A stretch of DNA of 64,000 nt from Paraescarpia echinospica (Eukaryota; Annelida; Polychaeta; Sabellida; Siboglinidae): contig CM034543.1 of NCBI GenBank assembly GCA_020002185.1, positions 13,206,087 to 13,270,086 on the forward strand, written 5' to 3'. Both the position numbers and the translations under genes were made by a program. The notes beneath the pieces are model-generated. The model made no database searches, was not told the origin of the DNA, and saw only the letters and a list, made by a program, of their open reading frames with translations. Positions 44,836 through 55,132 of this stretch are shown here, piece after piece (the first letter of the stretch is position 1; each line of letters begins with the position of its first letter).

Positions 44836-47784
44836 TTATAAATCCAGCTTCTGCGGTGCCTTGCGCATTCGCGAAGGATAACGTTTTTCTCTCACGGGCG
44901 AAGACATTGAAGTGGATGGTTTCACACGTGTTCCGCTGGGTTGTGGTGTTGAGTCACATTTCTTCTCTTCTTCAGTGAGAACGGATGGCGAAGGATCACC
45001 ACTGGGAAACACAACCACGGCTTCCGGCACTGGAATCGGAGACTTGATTGTAGACTCGGCATCACAAATTTGTTCAATGTGTCGTCGCCAGACGACACCT
45101 GGTGTTATCTCGACCTGGTATGACACCGGACCAGTACGCAACACGATTGTACCGGAAACCCATTTGTCGTTCCCACGATGGTCGCGCACTGCTACGGATT
45201 GTCCTACTGCGAGTTCACGATGTTGAACCGTTGAACGAATTGCTTGTGACATCTGTTTAGCAGCAATGTCGCGGCGTAAGTCTGGTTTCAGCGCGTCCAG
45301 TCGAGTGCGAAGGTTTCTTCCGTAGAACAATTTAGCTGGCGTTTCATTTGTCGTTGCGTGGGGAGTATTCCTGTACGCCATCAGGAAATTTGCAAGTTTT
45401 TTTTCGACCGAACCGACTTCCCACTTCATCGCACGAAGAGATTGTTTGAAAGTTTGTATAAATCTTTCAGCCAATCCGTTGGTTGCGGGATGATACGGTG
45501 CTGACTTCAGATGTTTGATTGCATTGGCTTTGGTGAATTTGTTAAACTCATCTGAAGTAAACTGAGGCCCATTGTCACTAACCAAAATTTCGGGCAGACC
45601 GTTACGAGCGAATACACTTCGTAGAATTTCGATGGTCTTTGTAGCGGTTGTTGACTGCGTGCTGATCACCTCGGGCCATTTCGAGTGTGCATCCATGATG
45701 ACGAGAAACATAGTTCCTTGAAAGGGGCCGGCGTAATCAACATGCACACGTTGCCATGGCTTGGTCGGCCATTCCCAAGGGTGTAATGGTGCTTGTGTGG
45801 GCATCTTCTGTACATGTTGACAGCCTGGGCACCCTTTTGCCAACTGTTCAAGATCATGGTCAATTCCTGGCCACCAAACATGACTTCTGGCCAAGGATTT
45901 CATTTTGACTACTCCCAAATGTCCTTCGTGTAGCAAGTGTAGAACCTGCGGGCGAAGTTTCAATGGTATTATTACTCTGATACCCCACATCAGACATCCT
46001 TCTGACAGGGAAAGTTCTTTCCGTCGCGTGTAGTAAGGAGCGATTTCCTTGTTACCTGTGTAGGCCCAACCGTCCTTGGTTAGAGTATATACTTTCGCCA
46101 GAACTTGGTCATTTTGGGTCTCAAGTCTCACTTGAGCACTAGACACTGGAACTGCGTCCACCTGAGATATGTGGAAGGCTTCCACAGGATCAATGACCTC
46201 CTCATCCTGGTCGTAGGTTTCCTTTATAGGAAGACGTGATAACGCATCAGCGTTCGCATGACTGGAAGTATTCCGAAACTTTATTTCATAGTCCATTCCA
46301 GGCAAGAACAATGCGTAGCACTGAAGTCTTGCAGATGTCATCGTCGGTACTCCCTTGCTTGGACTGAGAATTGATAGCAAAGGCTGTTGATCCGTCACTA
46401 ATGTGAAGCGGCGACCATATAGATATGAGTGGAATTTCTTCACTCCCCAAATCAACGCAAGTGCTTCCTTGTCAATTTGGGCATAGTTACGTTCTGCCGA
46501 TGTCAGTGAACGTGATACGAATCCGACTGGTCTGTCAGTTCCATCTGCCATTGTGTGAGACAAGACTGCGCCAATTCCGTAAGCTGATGCGTCACATTCC
46601 AACTGTATTGGCAACTGCGCATCGTAGTGTGTCAACACTTGATCGGAGCTTATCATGTGCTTTGTTTCCGAAAACGCCTTCTCGCACTGTACAGTCCATC
46701 GCCATTTCCTGCCTTTCTCCAACATCTGGTTTAGTGGCCATACTACTGTGGACAGATTTGGCAGAAACCGGTGATAGTAGTTAAGCAGGCCTAGGTATGC
46801 CCTCAGCTGAGCTACATTCTCCGGTCTGGGCGCAATGACTACAGCGTCGATCTTCTCAGGCATTTTGTGGAGTCCCTCTTTGTCGATTCTGTGTCCGCAG
46901 TATGTGATTTCGTCCTTGAATAATTCACATTTCGTTATTTCAGCCCTGAGATTGTAATCGCGTAGACGCTCGAGGATTCGGCGCACATTCGCTAGGTGCT
47001 CCTGGTCAGTCTTCCCAGTAATGATGATGTCATCCAGAATAACTTGTGTTCCTGAAATGTCCTGTAGTATCTGGTCAATTGTTCTTTGCCAGATTGCAGG
47101 TGCAGATGCGACGCCAAATAACAGTCGGTTGTACTGAAACAGTCCTTTGTGCGTGTTGATAGTCAGATACTTCTTTGACTCCTCCTCCATTTCGAGTTGC
47201 AGGTAAGCTTGACGGAGATCAATCTTTGTGAATTTCTCACCTGCACTGAGATTTGCGAAGACATCTTCAATCCGGGGTAACGGATAGTGATCCACTTTCA
47301 GTTCCGGATTTATGGTGACCTTGAAATCACCGCATATTCTTACCGATCCGTTTGACTTAGGTACAGGCACGATTGGAGTTGCCCATTCACTCCAATCAAC
47401 TTTTGTGATGATTCCTTCTTTCTCAAGTTTCTCAAGTTCTGCTTCAACTTTCGGGCGTAGTGAATAGGGTACTTGTCTGGCCTTGTGGAATTTTGGAGTT
47501 TCCCCCTCCTTGAGATGGAGTTTCGCCTTGGGTCCTTGGATGGCTCGAAGTCCGGCTTGAAAGACTTCCTTAAACTCCAATTTAAGTGCATCCAGTTGTT
47601 CCTGCATACTCCCTGTATGCTTCGTTGCAGTGATGTGTTTGATGGACTTCCAGTCTAGCTTAATCCTGTTAAGCCACTGGCGCCCAAACAATGCTGGTCC
47701 TCCCTTTCTGACCACATATAATGGCAACTTTTGTTGCTGTCCATTGTACTCTACATCGACATATACCATGCCGAGTGGAGCCAT
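44836..47784 (-). CDS. Gypsy pol: protease end, RT, RNase H, integrase
   Basis: 982 codons open from 47784. Residues 1-50 are the C-terminal end of the protease (ALFGRQWL); the DTGS active site lies in the upstream frame. RT about 100-300: TKIDLRQAYL (D189), FGVASAPAIWQR, and the catalytic box as VILDD (D251, D252), where most relatives have Tyr instead of Ile. RNase H about 390-520: CDAS, E440, VTDQQ, NADALSR. Integrase about 600-850: H619/H622 and C652/C655 zinc site, catalytic D683 (VDYAGP), D737 (SDNGPQF), E773 (LAERF). The tail is Pro/Ser-rich and basic (KRYPSRMRKAPQK). No stop codons interrupt it. It would copy the RNA genome and integrate the DNA product. Confidence 0.95.
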   Translation of the reverse strand: MAPLGMVYVDVEYNGQQQKLPLYVVRKGGPALFGRQWLNRIKLDWKSIKHITATKHTGSMQEQLDALKLEFKEVFQAGLRAIQGPKAKLHLKEGETPKFHKARQVPYSLRPKVEAELEKLEKEGIITKVDWSEWATPIVPVPKSNGSVRICGDFKVTINPELKVDHYPLPRIEDVFANLSAGEKFTKIDLRQAYLQLEMEEESKKYLTINTHKGLFQYNRLLFGVASAPAIWQRTIDQILQDISGTQVILDDIIITGKTDQEHLANVRRILERLRDYNLRAEITKCELFKDEITYCGHRIDKEGLHKMPEKIDAVVIAPRPENVAQLRAYLGLLNYYHRFLPNLSTVVWPLNQMLEKGRKWRWTVQCEKAFSETKHMISSDQVLTHYDAQLPIQLECDASAYGIGAVLSHTMADGTDRPVGFVSRSLTSAERNYAQIDKEALALIWGVKKFHSYLYGRRFTLVTDQQPLLSILSPSKGVPTMTSARLQCYALFLPGMDYEIKFRNTSSHANADALSRLPIKETYDQDEEVIDPVEAFHISQVDAVPVSSAQVRLETQNDQVLAKVYTLTKDGWAYTGNKEIAPYYTRRKELSLSEGCLMWGIRVIIPLKLRPQVLHLLHEGHLGVVKMKSLARSHVWWPGIDHDLEQLAKGCPGCQHVQKMPTQAPLHPWEWPTKPWQRVHVDYAGPFQGTMFLVIMDAHSKWPEVISTQSTTATKTIEILRSVFARNGLPEILVSDNGPQFTSDEFNKFTKANAIKHLKSAPYHPATNGLAERFIQTFKQSLRAMKWEVGSVEKKLANFLMAYRNTPHATTNETPAKLFYGRNLRTRLDALKPDLRRDIAAKQMSQAIRSTVQHRELAVGQSVAVRDHRGNDKWVSGTIVLRTGPVSYQVEITPGVVWRRHIEQICDAESTIKSPIPVPEAVVVFPSGDPSPSVLTEEEKKCDSTPQPSGTRVKPSTSMSSPVREKRYPSRMRKAPQKLDL

Positions 47785-48814
47785 TTCTTCGCCAGAATAG
47801 GTCTTTAAGACTACCGAAGTGTGTTGTCTTTACTTCGGGAAAGTACTCATCAAACCGTTGCTTGTTTATCACCGACATTGCCGAGCCTGTATCGAGTTCC
47901 ATTTGTAATGGTTTACCATTTATTTTAGGATTTACCCAAATAATCCTGGTATCAGGCGATCGGTCCATGGTATGTATTTCCAGAGCAGCTACATTCTCAG
48001 CATCACTGTCATATACATCTTCAATCACGTGTACATGTTGGGAACCTGTGTGTTTACCACCAGTACTACCACGCGATGCATCGTTACCCTGGCAACGTTG
48101 GTTTCCATGTGTATTGGCACGGCACGCTGGCTTGATATGTCCTTTCTTTTTGCATTTATGACACTGTGCCTCTTTGAATTTGCAATCTTCCGGGGTGTGG
48201 CCCGACCGTGCACATCTATAACATGGTTTGCTATATTGTCGTCTTTTTGGCTTGACATGGACTTTGTGTACAGCCGTACCATTTCTGTACTGCCCCAGTT
48301 CAGCAGCATCCCTTGTAGCTGTTTCCATGGCCACTGAAATCTCCACCGCACGCTCAAACGTCAGTGTTATTTCTGACAACAATCTCTTTTGTATATGTTC
48401 GTTTATCAGGCCACACACAAATCGGTCTCGCAAGGAATCTCCCAAATTTTCTCCAAATTCACAATGTTCTGACAGTTTTCTAATTTGTGCAACATATTGC
48501 GCAACACTTTCTCCCTCTTGTTGGTCCTTCTTGTAGAAACGAAACCTTTCTGCAATCACGAGAGGCTTAGGTGACAGATGTTGACTAAGTATCGCCGTTA
48601 ACTGAGCGAATGTTTTCGTGGCAGGTTTATCCGGCGCACACAAATCTCTCAGCAGACTGTACGTCTTACCTCCTATAAGACTCAGCAAAGCCGGCACTTG
48701 TTTCACATCTGGAACGTCATTCGCCAGAAAATATTGTTCTAACCGTTCATAGTAAGCTGGCCACGATTCTACCGAGCTGTCGAAAGATTCAATTTTGCCA
48801 ATGGGGGCGGCCAT
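47669..48814 (-). CDS. Gypsy gag with start of protease
   Basis: 381 codons from ATG at 48814 (MAAPIGKIESFD). The N-terminal 170 residues form a retrotransposon gag capsid-type domain (WPAYYERLEQYF, ESVAQYVAQIRKLSEHC, RDRFVCGL). Two CCHC zinc knuckles follow (C198-C211, CYRCARSGHTPEDC, and C218-C231, CHKCKKKGHIKPAC) for RNA binding. The aspartic protease motif is LDTGS (308-311). After residue about 337 the frame leaves the protease sequence, which continues in the pol frame one base later; the two frames overlap by 116 bases. Either a +1 frameshift site or a recent one-base insertion. About 160 bp separate the ATG from the 5' LTR. Confidence 0.93.
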   Translation of the reverse strand: MAAPIGKIESFDSSVESWPAYYERLEQYFLANDVPDVKQVPALLSLIGGKTYSLLRDLCAPDKPATKTFAQLTAILSQHLSPKPLVIAERFRFYKKDQQEGESVAQYVAQIRKLSEHCEFGENLGDSLRDRFVCGLINEHIQKRLLSEITLTFERAVEISVAMETATRDAAELGQYRNGTAVHKVHVKPKRRQYSKPCYRCARSGHTPEDCKFKEAQCHKCKKKGHIKPACRANTHGNQRCQGNDASRGSTGGKHTGSQHVHVIEDVYDSDAENVAALEIHTMDRSPDTRIIWVNPKINGKPLQMELDTGSAMSVINKQRFDEYFPEVKTTHFGSLKDLFWRRNGSTRHGICRCRVQWTATKVAIICGQKGRTSIVWAPVA

Positions 48815-48957
48815 TGCAGCGAATACGGTAACACGTTTTTATCGGAGTTCCGAGCGCTTCAAAGTTCGACACAAGTCAACGCACACTTGTACCAGCGTGA
48901 CAGTTCATCACTTTTCTTCTACCGACCTGTGCAAGTGGATTGACGAGTTCTTTGAGT

Positions 48958-48971
48958 CATCCTCGTCGCCA
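48958..48971 (-). promoter_or_regulatory. Primer binding site, tRNA-Ser(GCU)
   Basis: On the minus strand TGGCGACGAGGATG lies one base after the 5' LTR. It is complementary to the 3' end of animal tRNA-Ser(GCU), CATCCTCGTCG plus CCA, as I recall that tRNA. Confidence 0.8.
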
Positions 48972-48972
48972 G

Positions 48973-49130
48973 TGTAGCGTATTTCGTCTAAATACACTAT
49001 ATATTTACAAAACACGACATAACCATAAGATGGCGGAACAGGAACTACTTTTTATAGTATCCAATTATGGATCATTACGCCGATACAAAACAATAGTAAT
49101 TACGCATCAACACGTAGTTCTAAATACACA

Positions 49131-49133
<3 letters not shown>
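48973..49133 (-). repeat. 5' LTR of Gypsy element
   Basis: 161 bp, no difference from 44325-44485 seen by eye, with the same TATAAAAAGTAG box (plus 49045-49056) and AAGATGGCGG. In element orientation it drives transcription toward gag. Confidence 0.95.

Positions 49134-49162
<29 letters not shown>
49134..49162. repeat. (TA)n microsatellite at the Gypsy insertion site
   Basis: TACATATATATA tract next to the LTR. The same TA-rich DNA lies on the other side of the element (44310-44324). Confidence 0.9.
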
Positions 49163-50530
49163 GGTGTACTCTAGCTGTATTGATATGTTATGTATTTACA
49201 CGTTTACATTTATATATTGAAAAAATCACCATCATGGTTGTCATATAACAATCTTAATTATTGTGCATAAAATACAATGCAAATCAACAATATTCTGCAG
49301 TAATAATATCAAAATATGAGTCACAAAACAATGTTTTAATAATTACGTTCACCAATATAATACTCCCCTGTTTGACGTTCTGTTGCACGAAATTACGGAT
49401 GCTCCCTGACTAAGTTCCTTGCACGATCAACAGGGGCCTGCTGCCAAAGCAATGTTTCTTGTCATTACGCACCTCACGCCATCTACTCTCTATATGTATT
49501 GTCGGAATAACATAGCTTATTAACAAGATCCTGCGTTACCAAATACAATACATATCAAATATTATGCTCATTGACGTTGTCACTCTCTCAGTCTCTGACT
49601 GAATCTCTGGCTGATATCAAAATCATATGCCAATGGCATTGTCAATGGTGACTGTCTGAGAGTCAGCCTCGAGTCGAGTGTAGACTTTCGCAAGTTGCAA
49701 TTCTCATTGAATTAATACACGGCTACGCGTTCTTGTTGCTAACTGCGATAGTGTAATACGTACCTTCGTACAACCTTTTTGGAATTTTCATCTTGATATG
49801 CCAAAGCACGTGTATGTTGTTATTGTTTTCGCATGCGGGGGATGCCGATCTCGCGTAAAGCACGTGACCGAAATAGCGCAGTAGGTCGACAGCGCAATTG
49901 GCTTTCGCCAGCTATACCCGGTGTAACGACACATCTTTTTTTAGGATTAAAAAACATGTACGCATTTTTTTAATTAAACCGACTGTGATAATTAGTTAAA
50001 CTATTCACACATTACTCATCTGGACATAAAAGAACAGGATTGGCGATGGGCAAACGAACTGATTATGCACCTTTAATTGATTAGTTATTTAACACAATGT
50101 TCTTAAGACTACACTAAATATGCCGAAGGCATATTGCTCGCCGTAGCCCTTTTAATAAACCAGAAACAGTGTTAGCAGTTTGAGTTTTTCTTCAGCGAAA
50201 TGTAAACAAAACGCTTAGGTTACAAACACCTCTACTGGCAATATAACGGACACCGATTTGTTTAACCGCAAAGCTACCCGAAGTTCAGCGTGGTCGCTGC
50301 ATTCCCATATTCACTGCAACAATTTAGCTAACAACATGTTAAAATACAACCGTGGCCGATTCCGGTTAACGGAACGGACATTCTCGCTTTACTGAGGCGG
50401 AGAATACCTTTGCGAAAGTACTCACTTAGAACGTGTTTTGTTCCTGCCTGAACCACGTACGGACAATGAAAAAATCTCACTTTCTAAAAAATAAGGTCAA
50501 AACAACTCCAAAACAGAGTCAGTCAAAATG
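49163..50530. other. Non-coding stretch
   Basis: No gene supported. CATAAAATACAATGCAAATCAACAA near 49265 resembles the repeat at 42010-42440. A second copy of the GGCATAxTGC..TTTAATAAA motif lies at 50125-50162. A minus-strand ATG near 49792 followed by nine codons and a strong-looking donor (AAG|GTACGT) is too short to call. Confidence 0.4.
50125..50162 (+). repeat. Dispersed motif GGCATAxTGC..TTTAATAAA, copy 2
   Basis: GAAGGCATATTGCTCGCCGT then CCTTTTAATAAACC, same order and orientation as at 3759 and 63320. Confidence 0.45.
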
Positions 50531-50819
50531 CACAATGTCGTCATTCAAAACGAAAAAGGATTATTTTTAAACCCGGCACAATTTAAATCAATGGTATTCT
50601 CCAATATGGCATGGCAGGTTCGTCGGTTCCAACAGCTATAGTTGTTATGTCGATAATTAATTTCATTTGGAAATAAAACATTAACCGTATGATGAATTAA
50701 CGTTGCGTTAGAACTTGAAAATAGTTTGATATGACGGAGAAGAACGAATCAGAATGTCCATTCTAGTTTTTCCGGAATGTCCAATTCTCTTGAGTATCAC
50801 AATTCGGTTTTAATGAAAA
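50531..50819 (+). repeat. 289-bp direct repeat, left copy
   Basis: Runs from ACAATGTCGTCATTC through TTTTTAAACCCGGCACAATT, TTAATTTCATTTGGAAATAA and TTGAGTATCACAATTCGGTT to TTAATGAAA. The partner lies 530 bp to the right (51061-51349), the same length and roughly 85 percent identical by eye. Could be a tandem segmental duplication or terminal repeats of an unknown element. Confidence 0.85.
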
Positions 50820-51060
50820 CTGTGAATAAGGTGATCTTTGTTCGACAAATGAGTGAGATGGAGGAACGAATGGAGACAGACACACTCGCAGAAACAGACA
50901 GTCGCAGGAGAAATAGACAGTCGCATAATTTGTATTCTTAATTTGTTATGTGAGTAATCACTGAAACTCCTGCACGACCGTGACATTATGTGCTGCCAAG
51001 ACGTACCTACAAATCCCGCGTTGCCTGAAATTGGACCCGTTCTTTTTCATGCAGAAAAAG
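50820..51060. other. Spacer between direct repeats
   Basis: Non-coding; contains CAGACAGTCGCA twice. Confidence 0.5.
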
Positions 51061-51349
51061 GACAATGTCGTCATTCGATACGAAGAAACGATTATTTTTA
51101 AACCCGGCACAATTCAAATCAATGGAATTATCTAACACGGCATGGCAGCTTCGTCCGATCCAAAAACTATGGTTGTCATGTCAATAATTAATTTCATTTG
51201 GAAATAAAACATTAACCGTACGATGAATTAACCTTGAGTTAGAATTTGAAAATAATTCGATATGATGGAGAACAACGAATAAAAATGTCCATTCTAATTT
51301 GTTATGAAGGTCCAGTTCTCTTGAGTATCACAATTCGGTTTTAATGAAA
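51061..51349 (+). repeat. 289-bp direct repeat, right copy
   Basis: Partner of 50531-50819. Same start (ACAATGTCGTCATTC) and same end (TTGAGTATCACAATTCGGTT then TTAATGAAA). Confidence 0.85.
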
Positions 51350-52539
51350 TTCGCATTCGTCAAATCCTACAATTTTGTTTTCGAAGGTAATCAACATGCA
51401 AGATGCTGCCTGTTATTTGTTGCCCAAACAAATCGGATTTTGTCGTCGCACGCAGGAGTCCTTTCATTACTGGCATATGCATCTAACTATATAAACTAGA
51501 ATGTAAGCATGTGAGCTGCAGAAGTGTCGTAGTTTGCAAGATACCCCTGTTCATAAACAATTATTCAGGATTCAACTAATCCTAGAAAAGTGGTATTCTC
51601 TCAATATCACTCGCATTTTATTCATCTACCCCGAATCCGGAAGTGAAACAGTACTCTATCCTGACCGTCTAGATATACCAGTGTGTTGGTATCTAAGCGT
51701 ATATGTGTGGTTATGTCAACGTTTTCCTCTTAGACAGCTCGCTTCACGGGCGTCAAACTTTCAGGACTTCTACGACCCCATGAAAGAGAGGTAACGCTTT
51801 TCTTTTTCGAAATTCCCCGTCTGGTAAGTGTTCTCACCAGTTCTACTGTAAATCAGTTGTTCGCAACGTAAAATGAAACTGGTAACACTCGTAGAAGCAA
51901 CGCGCGCGCGAGCGGGCGGCGAATACTTCGGGTCACAGGCTCCCTGCGTCATTATAATTATGCATGTTTGACGTGCACTGAAACAATCGCGTACCTACGC
52001 GAGCGCTTAATGGTCTTTATGATGTTGCGTGTTTCTTAACATTTGTAAAATATTGCTATTATGATTGTAACGCATGGGTATTCCGGAGGATGGACGTTTT
52101 TTCAAGACTAATAACCTGTCAGTGGTATTTGGAGCAGGGAGTTACGACCATCGGTCTGTGTCGACATCAGTCCGACTCTCAGTCGACCAGCCACATCAAA
52201 GTAGCCGAAACACCTGGTTTAATTAATCATCTCGACAGATAGTTTCGTGTATCCAGCGATATTGGATTATTGTTTAATCCACAGAGGCCTGCCTTTGACC
52301 CTACCCGGTCTTCCTTCATTCATTGCCTGGACTCGGGAGAGAGGTGGTTGGCATCGCGAACTCATCTCCTTCAGTGTGCATGTATTTGCGTGGGTGAGAT
52401 ATTTTTAACTGATACTTCCACGTTTCCTTAGCGGTGGAAGGAAAAAAGGGAGAGAAGACGGAATAGGAGAGGCTGGAAGGACAGACTGGGGAAGCAACTA
52501 GGGTCCGTGGTGGAAGGATAGATCTGTAAATAATGTATG
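51350..52539. other. Non-coding stretch
   Basis: No gene supported. The frame at 51534-51794 has no recognised domain. Moderately CpG-rich with GCGCGCGCG near 51900. Confidence 0.4.
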
Positions 52540-52872
52540 TGGGTGGAGAGCAGTCGCGCTGTAGCTAGAGCATCGGACTCTCAATCGAGAGAACCCGGGT
52601 TCGAATTCCGTGCTGCCGCGTCGAACCTTGGGCAAGTTCGTTCACTCTACGTTGCTCCAGTTTACCCAGCTGTATGAATGAATGCCTGGCTGTAGACAGT
52701 GGTGGTGGGTATTTGTGTACGAATAGTTTTCCGCATAAATTGCAGTGTTGCTGAATGCTTCCCAGATAAATCGAGATGTTGTTCGATTGAACAGGTCTGT
52801 CAGGAGTAAAGTGTAAAGCGCTTTGAGCAGTCGTAAGGACTGGGTACTGCACTGTATAAGAACTTACCTTTA
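52540..52872 (+). mobile_element. tRNA-derived SINE, full-length-looking copy
   Basis: About 330 bp. The tRNA-like head has an A-box-like TGTAGCTAGAG (about 52560) and a B box GGTTCGAATTCC (52598-52609), i.e. an internal Pol III promoter. The central domain has GCAAGTTCGTTCACTCTACG, TTGCTCCAGTTTACCCAGCT and CAGTGGTGG. The 3' part has GAATGCTTCCCAGATAAATC, TAAAGCGCTTTGAGCAGTCG and CACTGTATAAGAACTTACC. The AAGCGCTTTGAG...TATA tail is shared by many invertebrate SINEs and their partner LINEs. Truncated relatives are at 6086-6201 and 42489-42700. No clear target duplication found. Confidence 0.88.
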
Positions 52873-53299
52873 ATAACCAGGCGTCATTGGTGGTTTCACG
52901 AATCGCTTGGTTGGTCTGTTGCCTATGGACCATGGTCCAAAGTCCCATTTACGTTGGTCAGTATCACAAGACAAGCCAAAATGCAAAACATGGAACAAAA
53001 CAAGTGTATGAATAACTCGGATGCCAACTGCGAAATTTATGCAAAACGTCTTGAGCAGGCGTTTCTTGAAAGATTTAACGATCGCTAAATCAGACTGGGC
53101 TTGACCAATCCGTTCAAAAAAATTTTTTTTTAAAGAAAAGGTCACTTTTCTAAAAAAAGTTCAAGGACTGAAAAAGTGTGCGAATGACATTGCAATTGTT
53201 TTGCTTTGTTTTAAGAGTTCTCTTATTATTGTAACTAAAATTATACAAAAAAATAAACAAAGCTGTTTGGATGATTGTCACGTTTTGTAATGCATGTAT
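52873..53299. other. Short non-coding stretch
   Basis: No gene recognised; the frame at 52870-53145 (minus) is unconvincing. Confidence 0.4.
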
Positions 53300-53374
53300 A
53301 TCGTATACCATCACGCACATGCACACGCACGCACACACGCACACACACGCACACACACGCACACACGCACACAC

Positions 53375-53440
<66 letters not shown>
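53300..53440. repeat. (CA)n(TA)n compound microsatellite
   Basis: CA repeats with CG and TA variants followed by TATATA. His/Thr and Cys/Val frames are artefacts. Confidence 0.95.
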
Positions 53441-53446
<6 letters not shown>

Positions 53447-53485
53447 TGTTTGTTTGCACATTATACAATATATTTACGGTTTGTC
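53441..53485 (-). repeat. Dispersed repeat flank next to microsatellite, copy 2
   Basis: In reverse complement identical over about 45 bases to 15456-15503 (GACAAACCGTAAATATATTG and on), again joined to (TA)n then (TG)n. Similarity stops at the GACAAACC side. Confidence 0.75.
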
Positions 53486-55039
53486 TCAGGAAAATGACCA
53501 TTTCCAAAAATCCACCCACAAATATATAATTAAATTCCACTTTGTAATTATATTAACGGCCCTATTCGTTTATAACGTACAAAACATAACTGCACTCGGC
53601 AAATTAATATGGATCTTTGCCGGTAACTTTGGCATATCAAAACGGACAATAATAATAATGAATATTTTTGAAACAAATCGGCCATGTTGGTGAGTCATTT
53701 CGGTGCACGGGACCGACGCGTCTCTGGTATCACCAAAGTGACGGGCTAACTGTGACAACCTTCATTAAATGTCACTTGCGTGACGGCGACCACCCCACTT
53801 CTCATCATAGCCATGTCCTGTCACGAACTCGGCGCCCAGCTAAGCACGTGCATCCCGTTACCCATCCACTTTGTTGTTGCCGCTCTCCTGTCAGTTCCCG
53901 ACTCGTTAGTGTGCTTCGACGACGCTCTTTCTGTAATTTACGGTAATTTACGGTAAACAGTCAAATTACTGCGAAGTCGTTTGGTGAAGACAGCAGTTGG
54001 CGCCATCTACCGATAATAACGAGTCACCCGATAGCAGATGATTGCAGTAATTTCGTCTGTGCAATTCCGAAGTGAAGCGTTCCTTGTTTAATTTAATCAG
54101 CTGCGGCGGCATTATCTTAATTGTGTTTTTTTTACCTGAAGTGTTACATAATGTTATCAACACTGTGGGATAAATAAAATGTGCTATGTTATTAAAAAGA
54201 TATTAGCCGGTGTCAAATCAAATATTGTTTGGCAATGTTTTGGGAAACTGCATATTAAATATTCGTTTCGTTTACACCATCGCATTAATTCGTGACGGAT
54301 TATGTGTAGTCACAGGCATGTATCATCACACTATAGTTATTGTATCAAAAAATAGAATGGACATTAGTCTTATATAATTTTGTGTTCATTTTATAGGCGT
54401 TGTTGGAAGCAGGGTGAACAATACTTACCGAATACTAATATAACTGAAATGCTATTACGTGTAACCAAACGTACATAAATTGACATGTGTATATTTATAA
54501 CAATGTTTGTTCTTCGTTTAGAAACAAAGGGAAAGCATCACTATGAAACATACCCCCTATTTGAAAAGGCATATGCTCACTGCTTACTGAATGGCATGTA
54601 ATTTGTGTAGCACTGTTTATATATATATATACAATACATAAAACGGTAGTAGCATAACAGTCCAGAAAATAGCACACTGGTATAACATAATAATATTATA
54701 CTTCAATTTTGATTGGTTAAATGAACGTCACTTCTTCGAGACTTTACGAGACGTTACTATACTGAATTTATTAGTATTTATAAAATAACGATCAGTAACG
54801 CGTTACTGCTGTAGTTACTCCATCTCTTATGTGTGTTGTAAATACCCGATGTGATAAAGCAGCCGACATAAACAGATACAGCATTACGTCAATAAAAAAC
54901 AAACCAATAATTATGTTAAAGACGAAATGTAGCGTTTTTCGTCGGATGATTTGTTGGCCTATCAAATAGCCGGTTCGTACTATTTTTGACGGGTCACTAG
55001 AAAATAATAATAATATTATGACGCATTGTTAAATTATAC
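53486..55039. other. Non-coding stretch
   Basis: No gene supported. A short triplicate of ACGGTAATTT lies at about 53939-53956. AT-rich from 54.1 to 55.0 kb. Confidence 0.4.
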
Positions 55040-55084
55040 ACACACACGTGCACATACACACTCACGCACACACGCACACGCACA

Positions 55085-55120
<36 letters not shown>

Positions 55121-55132
55121 TACATATATACA
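55040..55132. repeat. (CA)n microsatellite
   Basis: CACACA with CG and TG variants, then TATA. Confidence 0.9.

Larger units (their letters stand above)
44325..49133 (-). mobile_element. Gypsy LTR retrotransposon, young, near intact
   Basis: 4,809 bp on the minus strand, in order 5' LTR (48973-49133), primer site, gag, protease, reverse transcriptase, RNase H, integrase, polypurine tract, 3' LTR (44325-44485). The two 161-bp LTRs show no difference by eye, so insertion was very recent. The flanks are TATAT on the left and TACAT on the right, a 5-bp target duplication with one mismatch in a (TA)n site. Domain order (RT before integrase) is Gypsy; the style of RT and integrase recalls the Mag/K02A2.6-like group in metazoans. 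No env-like ORF. Confidence 0.96.

Noticed and set aside
44912..48536. Plus-strand frames within the Gypsy element
   Set aside because: Antisense shadows of gag and pol, with no motif of their own.
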